In this document: piece by piece, positions 14,128-24,073 of the stretch
Numbering within the stretch: the stretch's first letter is position 1
Layout: every line of letters starts with the position of its first letter
From: a virus
Reading direction: 5' to 3' (one strand)
DNA: 30,347 bases
Virus record (IMG/VR): IMGVR_UViG_3300030406_000890
Coordinates: 1 to 30,347 of that record
Made by a program: the position numbers and the translations under genes
The notes under the pieces: model-generated
The model's input: only the letters and a program-made list of their open reading frames with translations
Databases searched by the model: none
Told to the model about the DNA's origin: nothing

Positions 14128-15969
14128 ATGGCAACTAGACTAGCAAAGTTTGAATTTCAACAGGGCTTTCATAGAGAGACTACGGCCTATGCTGAAGGTC
14201 AGCGTTGGTTTGACGGCAACTATGTACGGTTTCGTTCTGGTCGTCCTGAGAACATACGTGGCTATGAGACAAGAGCTTTGGGCGCAACCTTTGATGGTTC
14301 TGCCAGAGACTTGATCGTGTACTCTGATTCAAACAGTAAGAAGAGAGCAGTCTTTGGTACGCCTGAAAAGTTGTATGCACATGAGGGTGATCAGCTATTT
14401 GACATCACACCAATAACAACGGCAGTAACACTGTCCAATGTATTTGGTACATCATCAGGCAGCACCAGAGTTTGTTGTTCTGACAATGGTCATGGCAGAG
14501 TAGTAGGTGACTATGTGTTATTTACATCTGCTGCAACATTCAATAATGTTAGTCTGCAGGGTAATACGTATAAGATTGTCTCTGTAGATAGTGCAAATGT
14601 GTTTACTATCTCTGTTACTGATGCTGCTAATGCTACAGGCAGTGATGTAGGATCAGCAACATTTAAATATTACATACCTACAGGTAACTCCGTAGCTGTT
14701 GCTGGTCTTGGTTATGGTGCAGCAAAGTATCAGGCTACAGTGTGTGCATCACAGACAAGAGCTTGGAACCAACCTGCATCTGCTGGGTCATCTGGTATTG
14801 TATTTAACGTAACACAGTGGAGCCTTGACAACTGGGGTGAAGATGTTGTAGCTAACCGTAGTGGCAGTAATATATTTTACTTTGACAGTGATGCCTCAGT
14901 GTCACCAACAAGGGCTACATCTGTTACAACTTCACCAGTAAGCTCTAACTCTATTATTGTGTCACCTAATGACAGGCATCTTATTTGTCTTGGTACGAAT
15001 GAGTTTTCACCTACAGCTACAGTAAGTGGTACATTTAATCCTATGCTGGTGAGGTGGTCAGATCAAGATGATAGAACTAACTGGGTGCCATCAGTAAGCT
15101 CTACTGCTGGTGAGGTTGTCCTAACAGATGGTACGAAAATTATTGGTGCAGTTCGTTCTAAAAATGCCATCAACATCTGGACAGATAATGCATTGTGGTT
15201 GATGGAGTTTGCAGGACCACCGTTTACATTTAGATTTACACAGGCTGGTACTAACTGTGGCATGGTAGGACAACATGCTGGTATTGACTTTGGTGGTGTT
15301 ACTTATTGGATGGGCTTTGATAACTTTCACAAGTTTAGTGGTCAGGTAGAAGATATAAATTGTACAGTGCGTAGATTTATCTTTGATGATATTAATAGAG
15401 ACTATTACACTAAAGTCTTTGCGGGATTGAACTCAGAGTTTAATGAGATTATTTGGTTATATCCATCAGGAACTAATACTGAGTGTAATAAGTATGTAAT
15501 ATATAATCCAATAGATGACTATTGGGTATATGGTGAAATGATCTTTACAACTTTTGCAGATAAGGAAGTTTTTGGAAACACAATTACAACAGGCGTTACT
15601 GCTGCTGGTAATAATATCTATAACAATGAACCTGTATCTGTCTTCACGGGCAGTGGGGAAACGCTACCGTCTTTTGTTGAGTCTGGTGATTTTGACATTG
15701 ATGATGGTAATGCTATCATGTTCATGAATAGAATTATTCCTGACTATGATCTATCTGGTGGTAAGATTAAGATGAAGTTCACCACCAAGAAATATCCTGA
15801 AAGCACAGAGACAGTGACAAAAGAGTTTGACATTACAAATACAACAGAGAAAGTAAACTTTAGAAGTAGAGGAAGGCAAGCAAAGGTACGGGTATCTTGT
15901 GGCTCTAACAATACAAGCTGGCGTTGGGGAGCGATCAGACTTGGTATACAAGGTGATGGAGCAAGATAA
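14128..15969 (+). CDS. P22 gp10-like tail hub / packaged-DNA stabilization protein
   Basis: A 613-residue, beta-rich protein with the features of the gp10 family (Phage_stabilise). There is an N-terminal GQRWFDGNYVRFRSGRPENI segment at about residues 24-43. Repeated blade-like beta strands follow, with Trp/Asp pairs (MLVRWSDQDDRTNWVPSV at about 307; AINIWTDNALWLMEFAGPPF at about 348; GGVTYWMGFDNFHKFSG at about 390; EIIWLYPSG; YNPIDDYWVYGE). The C-terminus ends RSRGRQAKVRVSC then WRWGAIRLGIQGDGAR, a signature I recall from marine relatives. In P22 this protein forms the six-fold hub that closes the portal after packaging and carries the tailspikes and needle. Together with the adaptor at 4185 it argues for a podovirus-type tail. 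Confidence 0.8.
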   Translation: MATRLAKFEFQQGFHRETTAYAEGQRWFDGNYVRFRSGRPENIRGYETRALGATFDGSARDLIVYSDSNSKKRAVFGTPEKLYAHEGDQLFDITPITTAVTLSNVFGTSSGSTRVCCSDNGHGRVVGDYVLFTSAATFNNVSLQGNTYKIVSVDSANVFTISVTDAANATGSDVGSATFKYYIPTGNSVAVAGLGYGAAKYQATVCASQTRAWNQPASAGSSGIVFNVTQWSLDNWGEDVVANRSGSNIFYFDSDASVSPTRATSVTTSPVSSNSIIVSPNDRHLICLGTNEFSPTATVSGTFNPMLVRWSDQDDRTNWVPSVSSTAGEVVLTDGTKIIGAVRSKNAINIWTDNALWLMEFAGPPFTFRFTQAGTNCGMVGQHAGIDFGGVTYWMGFDNFHKFSGQVEDINCTVRRFIFDDINRDYYTKVFAGLNSEFNEIIWLYPSGTNTECNKYVIYNPIDDYWVYGEMIFTTFADKEVFGNTITTGVTAAGNNIYNNEPVSVFTGSGETLPSFVESGDFDIDDGNAIMFMNRIIPDYDLSGGKIKMKFTTKKYPESTETVTKEFDITNTTEKVNFRSRGRQAKVRVSCGSNNTSWRWGAIRLGIQGDGAR

Positions 15970-16244
15970 TGGCAAGATACCCAACCCTTCCACAAAGTAT
16001 GTCTACAGAAGATATTAAGAAAATGTACAATGAAGTACAAAGATGGGGATCAATATTAATTGGTGAGTTAAACAATAGGGACACCGTGGTTGACAGTAGA
16101 CCAGCAAGCAACATCTTTCGTGTAGTAACTGTGACCAGTATTGGGCGACCACAGAAAGGAGACATTGCATACTCAGCAAGCACGGGGAAGTTTAAGGGGT
16201 ATGTAAGTTTAGGATCAGAAACATCTTGGCAGGATTTAAATTAA
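15969..16244 (+). CDS. Small conserved virion-associated hypothetical protein
   Basis: A 91-residue protein joined to the hub gene by a TAATG overlap. The first 35 residues can form a helix (STEDIKKMYNEVQRWGSILI). The C-terminal half is beta-like and ends GDIAYSASTGKFKGYVSLGS then ETSWQDLN, an ending seen in many phage fibre and hub accessory proteins. No function is known. Its position suggests a small tail component, perhaps one that sits on the hub. Confidence 0.7.
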   Translation: MARYPTLPQSMSTEDIKKMYNEVQRWGSILIGELNNRDTVVDSRPASNIFRVVTVTSIGRPQKGDIAYSASTGKFKGYVSLGSETSWQDLN

Positions 16245-16450
16245 TGGCTACTAAAGAACATCTTGAAAATATTAATCAAAGCACATTTTTTGGAAACCTA
16301 AATACTGGTCAATTTATTGACAACAGTAGGTTTCGCATGGATCAAAAAATAAAAGAATTTGGGAAAATTAAAAATTCAGTGTATAATAATAGTAGTAACT
16401 TTATTGCAGATCAAACTTTCTCTCAATCTAATTATGGACGAATAAAATGA
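16244..16450 (+). CDS. Small hypothetical protein, Asn-rich
   Basis: A 68-residue protein whose ATG at 16244 overlaps the previous stop (TAATG). A TTG at 16226 would extend it by six residues but lies inside the previous gene and looks less likely. The sequence is rich in Asn, Ser and Phe (STFFGNLNTGQFIDNSRF, SVYNNSSNFIADQTFSQSNY) with one basic helix (DQKIKEFGKIK). I recognise no family. It overlaps the next start by four bases (ATGA at 16447-16450). Confidence 0.65.
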   Translation: MATKEHLENINQSTFFGNLNTGQFIDNSRFRMDQKIKEFGKIKNSVYNNSSNFIADQTFSQSNYGRIK

Positions 16451-17064
16451 ACATAAATAAAGATATTAAAGAAACTGTTAGATTGAGTGCGTTAGATAAC
16501 CTAGCGGCAAGAGCGGGAATAACTCGCCAGCAAGTTGATGATGCAAAAAGAATTTTAACCATCTCTAATCAAGATGCTATGCAAAAAGAGATGGAACAGA
16601 TGCAGCCTCAAGCTATGGCTCCAATGTCACCGCCTCCAGCCCAACCAATGCCATCTGATCCACAGAGAATGGCAAAAGTAAAAGCTGTTCAAGATGCACT
16701 AAGAACTGAGTCACAGTTAGATAACCTTGCTATGATGCGTATGAAAGAAGGTGGTATGGTATATGGTGGTTACTCTGGCATGGTTCCGGGTGAGGGACAT
16801 GGTATGGAAGATAATGTCTATATGCCAATAGTAGATAGGAAAAAAGGAGAACAGGTAGCAACACTAGCTGTTAGTCCTGATGAATATATTGTAGATGCTG
16901 CTACAGTGGCTGCACTAGGTAATGGAAGTTCTGATGCTGGTGCAAAAGTATTAGATGAAACAATTAAAGATATACGGCAAGAAGCATTTGGCACAACCAA
17001 GCAGCCAAATCAAATTAATGGCCTTGCTTCATTGCAACAGGCTCTAAAATCAAATATAGGATAA
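16447..17064 (+). CDS. Conserved virion-type protein with LAVSPDEYIVDA motif
   Basis: A 205-residue protein. The N-terminal 60 residues are helical (DNLAARAGITRQQVDDAKRI). Then come a Met/Pro/Gln-rich linker, a Gly/Met-rich patch (GGMVYGGYSGMVPGEGHGME) and a conserved core (DNVYMPIVDR, ATLAVSPDEYIVDAATVAAL, GNGSSDAGAKVLDE). I remember the VPGxGxGMxDxVxxxI...LAVSPDEYVVxA...ALGNGxxxAGA pattern from numerous marine podophage contigs, next to the ejection protein genes. Its role is unknown, but the position suggests an internal virion component. A typical AAGGAAAG ribosome site for the next gene follows. Confidence 0.8.
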   Translation: MNINKDIKETVRLSALDNLAARAGITRQQVDDAKRILTISNQDAMQKEMEQMQPQAMAPMSPPPAQPMPSDPQRMAKVKAVQDALRTESQLDNLAMMRMKEGGMVYGGYSGMVPGEGHGMEDNVYMPIVDRKKGEQVATLAVSPDEYIVDAATVAALGNGSSDAGAKVLDETIKDIRQEAFGTTKQPNQINGLASLQQALKSNIG

Positions 17065-17074
17065 GGAAAGCATA

Positions 17075-19201
17075 ATGGCTATTTTAGATTTTTTGTTTGG
17101 CAGAACTAAACGAACACCAACTACAACGACTGTTCAACAAAGTTCTAAGCTTCCTGAAGAGATAGCTCCTTTTGTTAAGGAGGTTCTTGGTGAAGCACAA
17201 GACCTTTTTCAACAGCGTAAAGCAGAGGGATTTAGAGAGTTTCCCGGTGAGACTATTGCGCCTAGAACTGCTGAAGAGTTGGCGGCAATGGAGGGTTTGC
17301 GTGGTCTTGTAGGAACACAAGAACCTTATCGTGCTGAAGCTGAAGAGGTGATTAGAGCCACACCTACTCAGTTTACTGCTGAAGATGCTCAACGTCTAAT
17401 GAGTCCTTATCAACGTGCCGTAACAGATATAGAAAAGAGAGAAGCGCAAAGAGTTTTTGAACGTGATGTACAGCCAGCATTAGAAGCAAAAGCTATACAG
17501 GCTGGTGGTATGTCTGGTCTAGGCACAAGGGCCGCTCTACAGGCTGCTGAAGCTCAGAGACAGCAAAGTCAGTTACTTGCTGATATAGAAGCCAAGGGGC
17601 AGCAACGTGCCTTTGAGCAAGCTTATAGACAGTTTGGAGATGAGGTTGCTTTACAACGGCAACGTGCTGGTGATATACAGCAACAAGGACAGCAGCGATT
17701 TAATATTGGATTGGCTGAACGAGGACTACAGCAACAGCTTGGTCAGGAAGATCGTGCCGAAGCACAGGCTTTGCTAAATGAACAGTTTGCAGAGTTTCTT
17801 GAGCGTGAGCAGTTTCCTGAAAGTACTCTTGCTCAATATTCTAGTTTTATTTATGGTAATCCATTTTTGAGAACTCCTGATACTACACGCACTACAACTG
17901 GAATGCTAGAACCTACAACCTCAATGGGACAGGGATTGCTTAACCTTGGTTTGACCGGACTTAATATTTATGGCCGTGGTGGAGGTTTTGGTCAGGGAGG
18001 ATTTAGTGCTAATCAATTCTTTACTGGTAGAAGGACAGCAGCAGGTGGTAGTGTTGGTAAAGGTTTAGTTTCTTTACCTGTAGTTAATAGAAGGGGTGCT
18101 GGTGCTGTTGACCCACGCCTTACAAGTTTAAGACAAAGATCACCACAAAGTATAAGAGCGCCTTTTGAAGAACTTTTAAGAAGGGGTGTAACAAATATAG
18201 AACAGCCTGATAGAGCAGAGGCTCGTAGGCTTGGTCAAAAACTTCCTACTGGTTTACAGGCTTTAAGAGATACAACAGAAAAGAATAGAAGGGCTGCATT
18301 AAAAGCAAGGGCTGAAGAGCAAGCAGGGTTTCGTGAGAGGTTAAGAGAAAGTCAAATGGCTCAGTTTGAGGATTCTGATATGTTATCACAACCTATAGCT
18401 GAAGCTGTTAAAGCTATTAATGCACCGGGAATGGAAACTAAAGGATTTATTAATCAGCTTGCTGCTGGTTTAAGTGCCTTAACTGCTGGACAAGATAAAA
18501 TGTCAAGAGCAGAAAAGAAAGAAATAGCAAAAGTTGAAAAAGAACTTATCTCTCAAGAAGCTGCTGCTGCAAGTTTGATGGCAGATCGTAAAGCAGAATT
18601 AGCTAATCAACTTTCAAAAGCAGATGAAGCAATATTAAGGGCTACAACTCAGGCTGAAATAGATGATGCAAACTTTGAAAAGAATAGACTAGCAGAAAAT
18701 CTTAAAATATCAGATACTGCATCACAAATATATGCAAGACTTCTTGATGAAGAAACAGATTACATTAAAGCACTAAATGAAAAAGCAAAAAAGGGTGAGC
18801 TAGATGATGGTGATTATAAAACACTAAGAGCCACGGCAAAAGACATACTTGGTTACTATGTAACTGAAGATGGTAGAACTGTTAGAATAAGTGATAACCA
18901 AGTTTTGTCTGATGATGATCCTGCTCTTGTTAAGTTAGAAGCTGTTGTTACACAACTAGCTGAAGATTTAGAAAGTAGTGGGAAAAACTGGGCAAAATTA
19001 GCTAAGAAGGGTGAAAATATAGCTCGTACTTTAAAAAATGCTAAAACTCTTCCAACTGCAACGACAACAGATAGTGCGGGTAATAAAGTACCTGCTATTG
19101 ATATAAACAAACTTGTAGATGGGGAGTTGTATAAAACTCCAGATGGAACTGGTGTACAAAGATGGAATAAATCAACAGGTGAATTTGAAAAGGCAATATA
19201 A
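17075..19201 (+). CDS. Candidate internal virion / DNA-ejection protein, 708 residues
   Basis: A long, mostly helical protein. Residues 1-130 begin AILDFLFGRTKRTPTTTTVQ and are acidic/helical. Residues 130-260 are a Gln/Ala-rich coiled coil (ALQAAEAQRQQSQLLADIEA and several RAFEQAYRQFGDE-type heptads). Residues 275-350 are Gly-rich and low complexity (NIYGRGGGFGQGGFSANQFF). Residues 380-600 are again long charged helices. The C-terminus is a small domain ending with a DGTGVQRWNKSTGEFEKA motif. Such Gln-rich coiled coils plus a glycine hinge, followed by an even larger helical protein, are typical of podovirus ejection proteins (P22 gp7/gp20/gp16; T7 gp14-16). The role is inferred from composition and order only. 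Confidence 0.65.
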   Translation: MAILDFLFGRTKRTPTTTTVQQSSKLPEEIAPFVKEVLGEAQDLFQQRKAEGFREFPGETIAPRTAEELAAMEGLRGLVGTQEPYRAEAEEVIRATPTQFTAEDAQRLMSPYQRAVTDIEKREAQRVFERDVQPALEAKAIQAGGMSGLGTRAALQAAEAQRQQSQLLADIEAKGQQRAFEQAYRQFGDEVALQRQRAGDIQQQGQQRFNIGLAERGLQQQLGQEDRAEAQALLNEQFAEFLEREQFPESTLAQYSSFIYGNPFLRTPDTTRTTTGMLEPTTSMGQGLLNLGLTGLNIYGRGGGFGQGGFSANQFFTGRRTAAGGSVGKGLVSLPVVNRRGAGAVDPRLTSLRQRSPQSIRAPFEELLRRGVTNIEQPDRAEARRLGQKLPTGLQALRDTTEKNRRAALKARAEEQAGFRERLRESQMAQFEDSDMLSQPIAEAVKAINAPGMETKGFINQLAAGLSALTAGQDKMSRAEKKEIAKVEKELISQEAAAASLMADRKAELANQLSKADEAILRATTQAEIDDANFEKNRLAENLKISDTASQIYARLLDEETDYIKALNEKAKKGELDDGDYKTLRATAKDILGYYVTEDGRTVRISDNQVLSDDDPALVKLEAVVTQLAEDLESSGKNWAKLAKKGENIARTLKNAKTLPTATTTDSAGNKVPAIDINKLVDGELYKTPDGTGVQRWNKSTGEFEKAI

Positions 19202-22200
19202 TGGCTGAACCTAATCTTGTACCTTTGTCTAATTTCTTTGGAACAGAAAAAGAGGTAACAAAAACTACAGAACAACCTGTAGAAGTACAGCAAACTACAA
19301 AAGAGCCTGTAGAAAAAAAGACTCCTCAACCTGATACAGAGAATAAAAGTAATTTAGTACCTTTAGAAAAGTTTTTTGAGACTTCTGGGGTAAGCCCTCA
19401 AGCTGTGCCTGATGACAAAGAAGAAGCTCCTAAGAATACTATGGATAGCCTTGTTAAAAACAAGGATTGGTTGAAAGATGCACAGGTTGTTTATGAGCAT
19501 GAGAGGGGTGAAAAGTTTAAAGGTTCTGATGCAGAGCTAGACTATTGGTTTAGAAATCGTCACTCAAGATTGGGTAATGATTTAACCAACATTGGTCTTA
19601 CAGCCGCTGATGCTTTAGATATGTCAGATGAAGTTAAACTGGCATGGATAAACTCTTTAGATACTTGGGACAATACTGAAGGAACTCTTGGTTCTTTTGG
19701 TAATGCCGTTTATCAAGCTCTAACTGACCCAACAACAGTTGCATCTATTTTTGCTGGCTTTGGTGTTGGTGGTATAGCAAAACTTGCTGGGCAAAAAGGT
19801 GCTACAGTTGCTGCTAAGTTTGCATTTAAAGATCAGCTAAAGAAAGCTTTAACTAAAGAAGTAGGAAAAGAAGCTGCTGAACAGTTTATTAAAACTGGAG
19901 CTAGTAAAAAAGTTAGTGCAGAGGTGCTAAAGAAAGCTAGAGGTAAAGCAGCAACTAATCTTGCTATTAATAGAGGGGGAACTACAGCAGCAAGTGGTGC
20001 AGGTTATTCCGCTGCTGACAACCTTCTCAGGCAATCTTTTAATATTGATATCTCTGAAGCAACAGATGATCCTATACAAACTGAAACAGATTACATACAA
20101 GCGGCACAAGCTGCACTTTTTGGTGCTGGTTTAGGCGGTATTTTTGGTGCTGGTGCTGGTAAGCTTGCTCAAAAATTAGGTGATCAAAAAGCTATTAAAA
20201 AATTAGCTAGACAGAATGAACTAGAAGAGGCAATGCAGCCAAAAGTTCCTGAACAAACTTCGTCTCTTTCTGTTTCTGATGGTGATCTGGGCGCAAGGAA
20301 TGTTGCTGGTCAAGCTCAAAACCAATTAGAAGAAGGTGGAAAACTAACTATTGAGATTGGAGAGGTTGTCCCTCTTGAAAAGCTGCGTGAAATAAACGCA
20401 CAGTTTGCACAAGAAGGAATGAGCGATTTAGAAAAAATTGGTCCCGGCACATATAGGTCTACTAAAATTAAAACACTTCGTGAAGTTACGCCAGAGACAC
20501 CTGACAAGGCAAGAAGTAAAATTTCTAAAATAGTTGGTCGTGTAAAGCGTGGGATATACTCTAATCCTATTGTCTCTGCTAGAAAAACTGCTGATGATTT
20601 TGAGCAAGAACTAATAAATAATAATAAGTTTTTACCTGACAATGAAAAAATACCTTTGTCTGAAATAAAAAAACAAGCAAAGCAAATGGCGGAGGATGCA
20701 AAACAGGCAACAGATAAAGCTGCTATAGCTCAACGTCGCAGAGACTCTGCAAGAGTTTCGTCTGAAAGAAGTATTGCTACAAGCTTTCAAAGATTAGAAA
20801 AAGCTCTAAACAAAGACTTAGGTATTAAAAAACTAGGTACGTTAAGCTCTGCTCAATCTAAGCTTCTTAATGATGCACTGAAAGGTGAACGCCAAGCATC
20901 AGAGGAAGTCGCTAGAATAGCCCCATCTGTAAGCAAAGAGCTTTCTACCATGCGTGGTAATATTCAGAAGCTTCAAACAGACTTGTTAGAAACAGGTGCT
21001 GTTAAAAAAGATTCCCAGTTAGAGGGTAAAATATTAGCATCAATGGGTAAGAAGGGAGATGATGCAGAACTGTATCTTACAACTTCTTATGAAAAGTTTG
21101 ATAATCCTAACTGGAGTAAAGAGGTTACTACCAGAGAAGGTAAAGATGGGCGCACTATTCTAGAAGGAGCAACAGATTATATTATAAACCAAGCGGCAGT
21201 AAGAAATCCTGCCTTTGGTGCTGTTCTCAATAAGTTTAGACGGGGTGAAGCTCTTAACCCACAAGAAGAAAAAATATACAATGACTTTATGGGTGCGGAT
21301 GGAGAGATAAATACTACAATTAATCGTATACTAGATACTAATGAAGATGATGTTCTTAAAGTATTTAGTGAAAGCACTGCTCTTGGTAGAGGGCCAACAA
21401 AAATCTTAGCTAGAAAGCAAGACATACCTGAAGAAATTAAAATGTTAATGGGAGAGTATCAAGACCCGCTTGTTAACTATGCTAAAACAATAAGTAAAAT
21501 AAACCAAACATTAGCTCAAATTAACTATGAAAAAGAAATTGTAGATTTAGCTGATCAAGGCTTTTTGTCTGGAGTTAGAACAACAGATTCAGGAACAGGA
21601 GATTTTGTTCGTGTTGCTGGCCGTCTTCCCCAAAGAGCAGATGTAGTTGATCCTCTAGCAAAGGACATAGAGACAGGTATGGATGGTCTGTATGCTTATC
21701 CAGAACTTGCTGATGCAATTATAAGAGGTAATGATTTTGGTGTTACTCAGATAAAACCTCTACAAACTTATTTAATGTTGCAAGGTCATACTAGAGCGGC
21801 TAAGACTGTGTACAGTATAACTGCTATTGCTCGTAACTTTATTGGTGCTGGTTGGATGTCTATGGGGGCTGGTTATATGTCTCCCAAAAACATAGGTCAG
21901 ATACGTCAAGTTGCTAAAGGTCTTAGCAGCATGGGTGATGAAGATTTAAATGAGGTTATAGAAAAAGGTATTTCTCTAGGATACTTACAAAGTGGTACAG
22001 ATATAGGTGCATTCCGTGCTGCTTTGGGAGATGCCAGTGATGACTCATTCTGGAACTTTACTAATAAAGCACTGCAAGATAAAAACTCTCTTGTAGAGAG
22101 GGCAAAAAAACTTAATGTCAAGGCTGTTAAATTTTATCAGTCAATGGATGACATGTGGAAACAGTTTGCTTTTATTAGTGAAAAAGATAACTATAGACAG

Positions 22201-23688
22201 GTTCTTCGTGACAAGGGTACTAACCCAGATGAAGTGGTAAGGTCTATAATAACTGGTGATGGTAGAAAAGTTGATATTACACAGCTAGATGAGTATGCAG
22301 CAAATGAAGTTGCTAAACACATGCAGAACTATGCTGGTGTGCCACAGTTTGTTCGTAGAGCTAGGCTATTACCAATGGCTGACTTCTTAGCATTTACAAC
22401 AGAGATAATACGGACACAGAAGAATATAATAAAAACTGCCCTTAAAGATATGAAAGAGGGTAGAGAGTTAATGAAAACTGGTCAAGAAGCTGTAGATGCA
22501 GACGGTAAAAAAACTGGTTTATTAGTAGGCCAAGCACAAAAACGTGCAGGAGAACGTAGGCTAGGATCTATAATTGCTGCACAAAGTGCCGCACCTGCGC
22601 TTGCTGCTGGTAGCGTAGCCCTTACAGGCATGGATGAAAAGGTTGTAGATAGAAATGGTAAGGAAATGCCTTACACAAAGAAAGAAGCTTTTGAAGCTTT
22701 TGATCAACCTTGGCAGAAAGGTTCAAACTTTATCTATTTAGGTGAGCCTGAGAAGGGTAAAATAAGAAGAATAAATATAAGTTATATTAATCCTTGGGCT
22801 AAAACACAAGACCCAATACGTGCAGGTCTAAGGGCTTTAGCTTCTGGTGGAGACATAGATCAAAACCTTGATAAAGCTTTTGCTGAATCAGTATGGCGAC
22901 CTGTCAAAGAAACCTTTGGACTTTCTATGTTGGCAGAAGCAACATTTAATATGATAAACAACCAGAATGAGTTTGGTAAGGAAGTATTTAAAGAAACAGA
23001 TACGCTTGGTGAAAAATTTAGAACAGGTGTTGTTGAAACTTTATCAGTCTTTGAGCCGGGAATTGTTAAATCTGGCAGAGATATTGCTACATCTCTTAAT
23101 GCACCTAAGAGAGTTCAGAGAGAAACTTTCTTGGGCAACTATGATATACCTGTTGGCTTTACCAGAAGTGGCGCACAGAAAGGACTTGATGAACAGATAA
23201 TGTCATTGAGTGGTATTAAACCAGAAACAACAGATATTAAAGATACTTTAGGTTTTAAAGTTAATGATATTAAAAGTAATATGGGAGAGTCAGGAGAAAC
23301 ATTTAGGAAAATGTATCAACAAAGAACTCCTATTACTACAGAAGAGCTTGTAGAGGCGTATTCTACTGGGTTAGCAAAAGAATATGAATATGCAAAAGAA
23401 ATGTTTGATCTAATATCTAGAGCTAAAAGTGCAGACTTAAACAACAAAGATATAATACTAGCAATAACAGATGGTGGTCTGTTTAAAAATAGGCTAGATA
23501 AAAAGATGTTGGTTAATCTTGTAAATAAAGGAAGATTTATTCCAGCACCCCCTAATATTAGGGACATAGAAAAGTGGGCTATTTCTACTGAAAAACGTAC
23601 AGGTAGAAAACCACCAGTGCAAGAAGCACGTAACCAAATAATGAGAACGTATCGCAGGTACGTTGGAGAAATAACAGGAGAGCGTTAA
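19201..23688 (+). CDS. Giant candidate DNA-ejection protein, 1495 residues
   Basis: The largest protein in the window, overlapping the previous gene by TAATG. It starts with two copies of a short linear motif, NLVPLSNFF at residues 5-13 and NLVPLEKFF at 51-59, in a Thr/Glu/Pro-rich disordered stretch. Gly/Ala-rich hydrophobic segments at about 180-197 (VASIFAGFGVGGIAKLAG), 303-322 (QAALFGAGLGGIFGAGAGKL), 870-890 and 1122-1142 could insert in a membrane. Between them lie long charged helices. I see no convincing lytic transglycosylase motif (no ESxxxP-type site), unlike T7 gp16. The size, helical content and position before the lysis genes favour an ejection protein that spans the envelope. 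A large polyvalent protein carrying enzymatic domains is the alternative. Confidence 0.65.
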   Translation: MAEPNLVPLSNFFGTEKEVTKTTEQPVEVQQTTKEPVEKKTPQPDTENKSNLVPLEKFFETSGVSPQAVPDDKEEAPKNTMDSLVKNKDWLKDAQVVYEHERGEKFKGSDAELDYWFRNRHSRLGNDLTNIGLTAADALDMSDEVKLAWINSLDTWDNTEGTLGSFGNAVYQALTDPTTVASIFAGFGVGGIAKLAGQKGATVAAKFAFKDQLKKALTKEVGKEAAEQFIKTGASKKVSAEVLKKARGKAATNLAINRGGTTAASGAGYSAADNLLRQSFNIDISEATDDPIQTETDYIQAAQAALFGAGLGGIFGAGAGKLAQKLGDQKAIKKLARQNELEEAMQPKVPEQTSSLSVSDGDLGARNVAGQAQNQLEEGGKLTIEIGEVVPLEKLREINAQFAQEGMSDLEKIGPGTYRSTKIKTLREVTPETPDKARSKISKIVGRVKRGIYSNPIVSARKTADDFEQELINNNKFLPDNEKIPLSEIKKQAKQMAEDAKQATDKAAIAQRRRDSARVSSERSIATSFQRLEKALNKDLGIKKLGTLSSAQSKLLNDALKGERQASEEVARIAPSVSKELSTMRGNIQKLQTDLLETGAVKKDSQLEGKILASMGKKGDDAELYLTTSYEKFDNPNWSKEVTTREGKDGRTILEGATDYIINQAAVRNPAFGAVLNKFRRGEALNPQEEKIYNDFMGADGEINTTINRILDTNEDDVLKVFSESTALGRGPTKILARKQDIPEEIKMLMGEYQDPLVNYAKTISKINQTLAQINYEKEIVDLADQGFLSGVRTTDSGTGDFVRVAGRLPQRADVVDPLAKDIETGMDGLYAYPELADAIIRGNDFGVTQIKPLQTYLMLQGHTRAAKTVYSITAIARNFIGAGWMSMGAGYMSPKNIGQIRQVAKGLSSMGDEDLNEVIEKGISLGYLQSGTDIGAFRAALGDASDDSFWNFTNKALQDKNSLVERAKKLNVKAVKFYQSMDDMWKQFAFISEKDNYRQVLRDKGTNPDEVVRSIITGDGRKVDITQLDEYAANEVAKHMQNYAGVPQFVRRARLLPMADFLAFTTEIIRTQKNIIKTALKDMKEGRELMKTGQEAVDADGKKTGLLVGQAQKRAGERRLGSIIAAQSAAPALAAGSVALTGMDEKVVDRNGKEMPYTKKEAFEAFDQPWQKGSNFIYLGEPEKGKIRRINISYINPWAKTQDPIRAGLRALASGGDIDQNLDKAFAESVWRPVKETFGLSMLAEATFNMINNQNEFGKEVFKETDTLGEKFRTGVVETLSVFEPGIVKSGRDIATSLNAPKRVQRETFLGNYDIPVGFTRSGAQKGLDEQIMSLSGIKPETTDIKDTLGFKVNDIKSNMGESGETFRKMYQQRTPITTEELVEAYSTGLAKEYEYAKEMFDLISRAKSADLNNKDIILAITDGGLFKNRLDKKMLVNLVNKGRFIPAPPNIRDIEKWAISTEKRTGRKPPVQEARNQIMRTYRRYVGEITGER

Positions 23689-24071
23689 TGAGTGATTGGG
23701 GGTACTTTACCCAAGAAGAAATGAGTTGTAAAGGTACAGGCGAGTGTCATATGGATGAAGAGTTTATGGCACGGCTTATACGTCTGAGAGAAGACTATGG
23801 TAAGCCTATGATTGTGTCATCAGGATATAGAGATATTGCGTATAATACTACAATAGGAGGCTCTCCAAACTCTGCACACATATATGGCAGGGCTGTTGAT
23901 ATTGTAGTGGGTGGGCATGATGCCTTTAGATTAATGCGTCTAGCAATCATACATGAATTTACAGGTATTGGTGTTTCTCAACGTGGTATGTATGAGCGTA
24001 GATTTTTACATTTAGATACAATGGAAGATGGGGACCACCATCCTCGTCCTTGGATATGGAGTTATAAATAA
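23688..24071 (+). CDS. Peptidase M15-type endolysin
   Basis: A 127-residue, single-domain enzyme with the Peptidase_M15_3 / VanY-like zinc peptidase signature. It has FTQEEMSCKGTGEC at the front (residues 7-20), SSGYRDIAYN at 44-53, SAHIYGRAVDIVV at 62-74 and RFLHLDT at 105-111. Predicted zinc ligands are His64, Asp71 and His108; Asp110 may be catalytic. It ends HPRPWIWSYK, typical for this group. These enzymes cut peptide cross-links in peptidoglycan. The length matches stand-alone phage members that lack a binding domain. There is no signal peptide, so release would need a holin; candidates lie just downstream and on the opposite strand. Confidence 0.9.
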   Translation: MSDWGYFTQEEMSCKGTGECHMDEEFMARLIRLREDYGKPMIVSSGYRDIAYNTTIGGSPNSAHIYGRAVDIVVGGHDAFRLMRLAIIHEFTGIGVSQRGMYERRFLHLDTMEDGDHHPRPWIWSYK

Positions 24072-24073
24072 AT

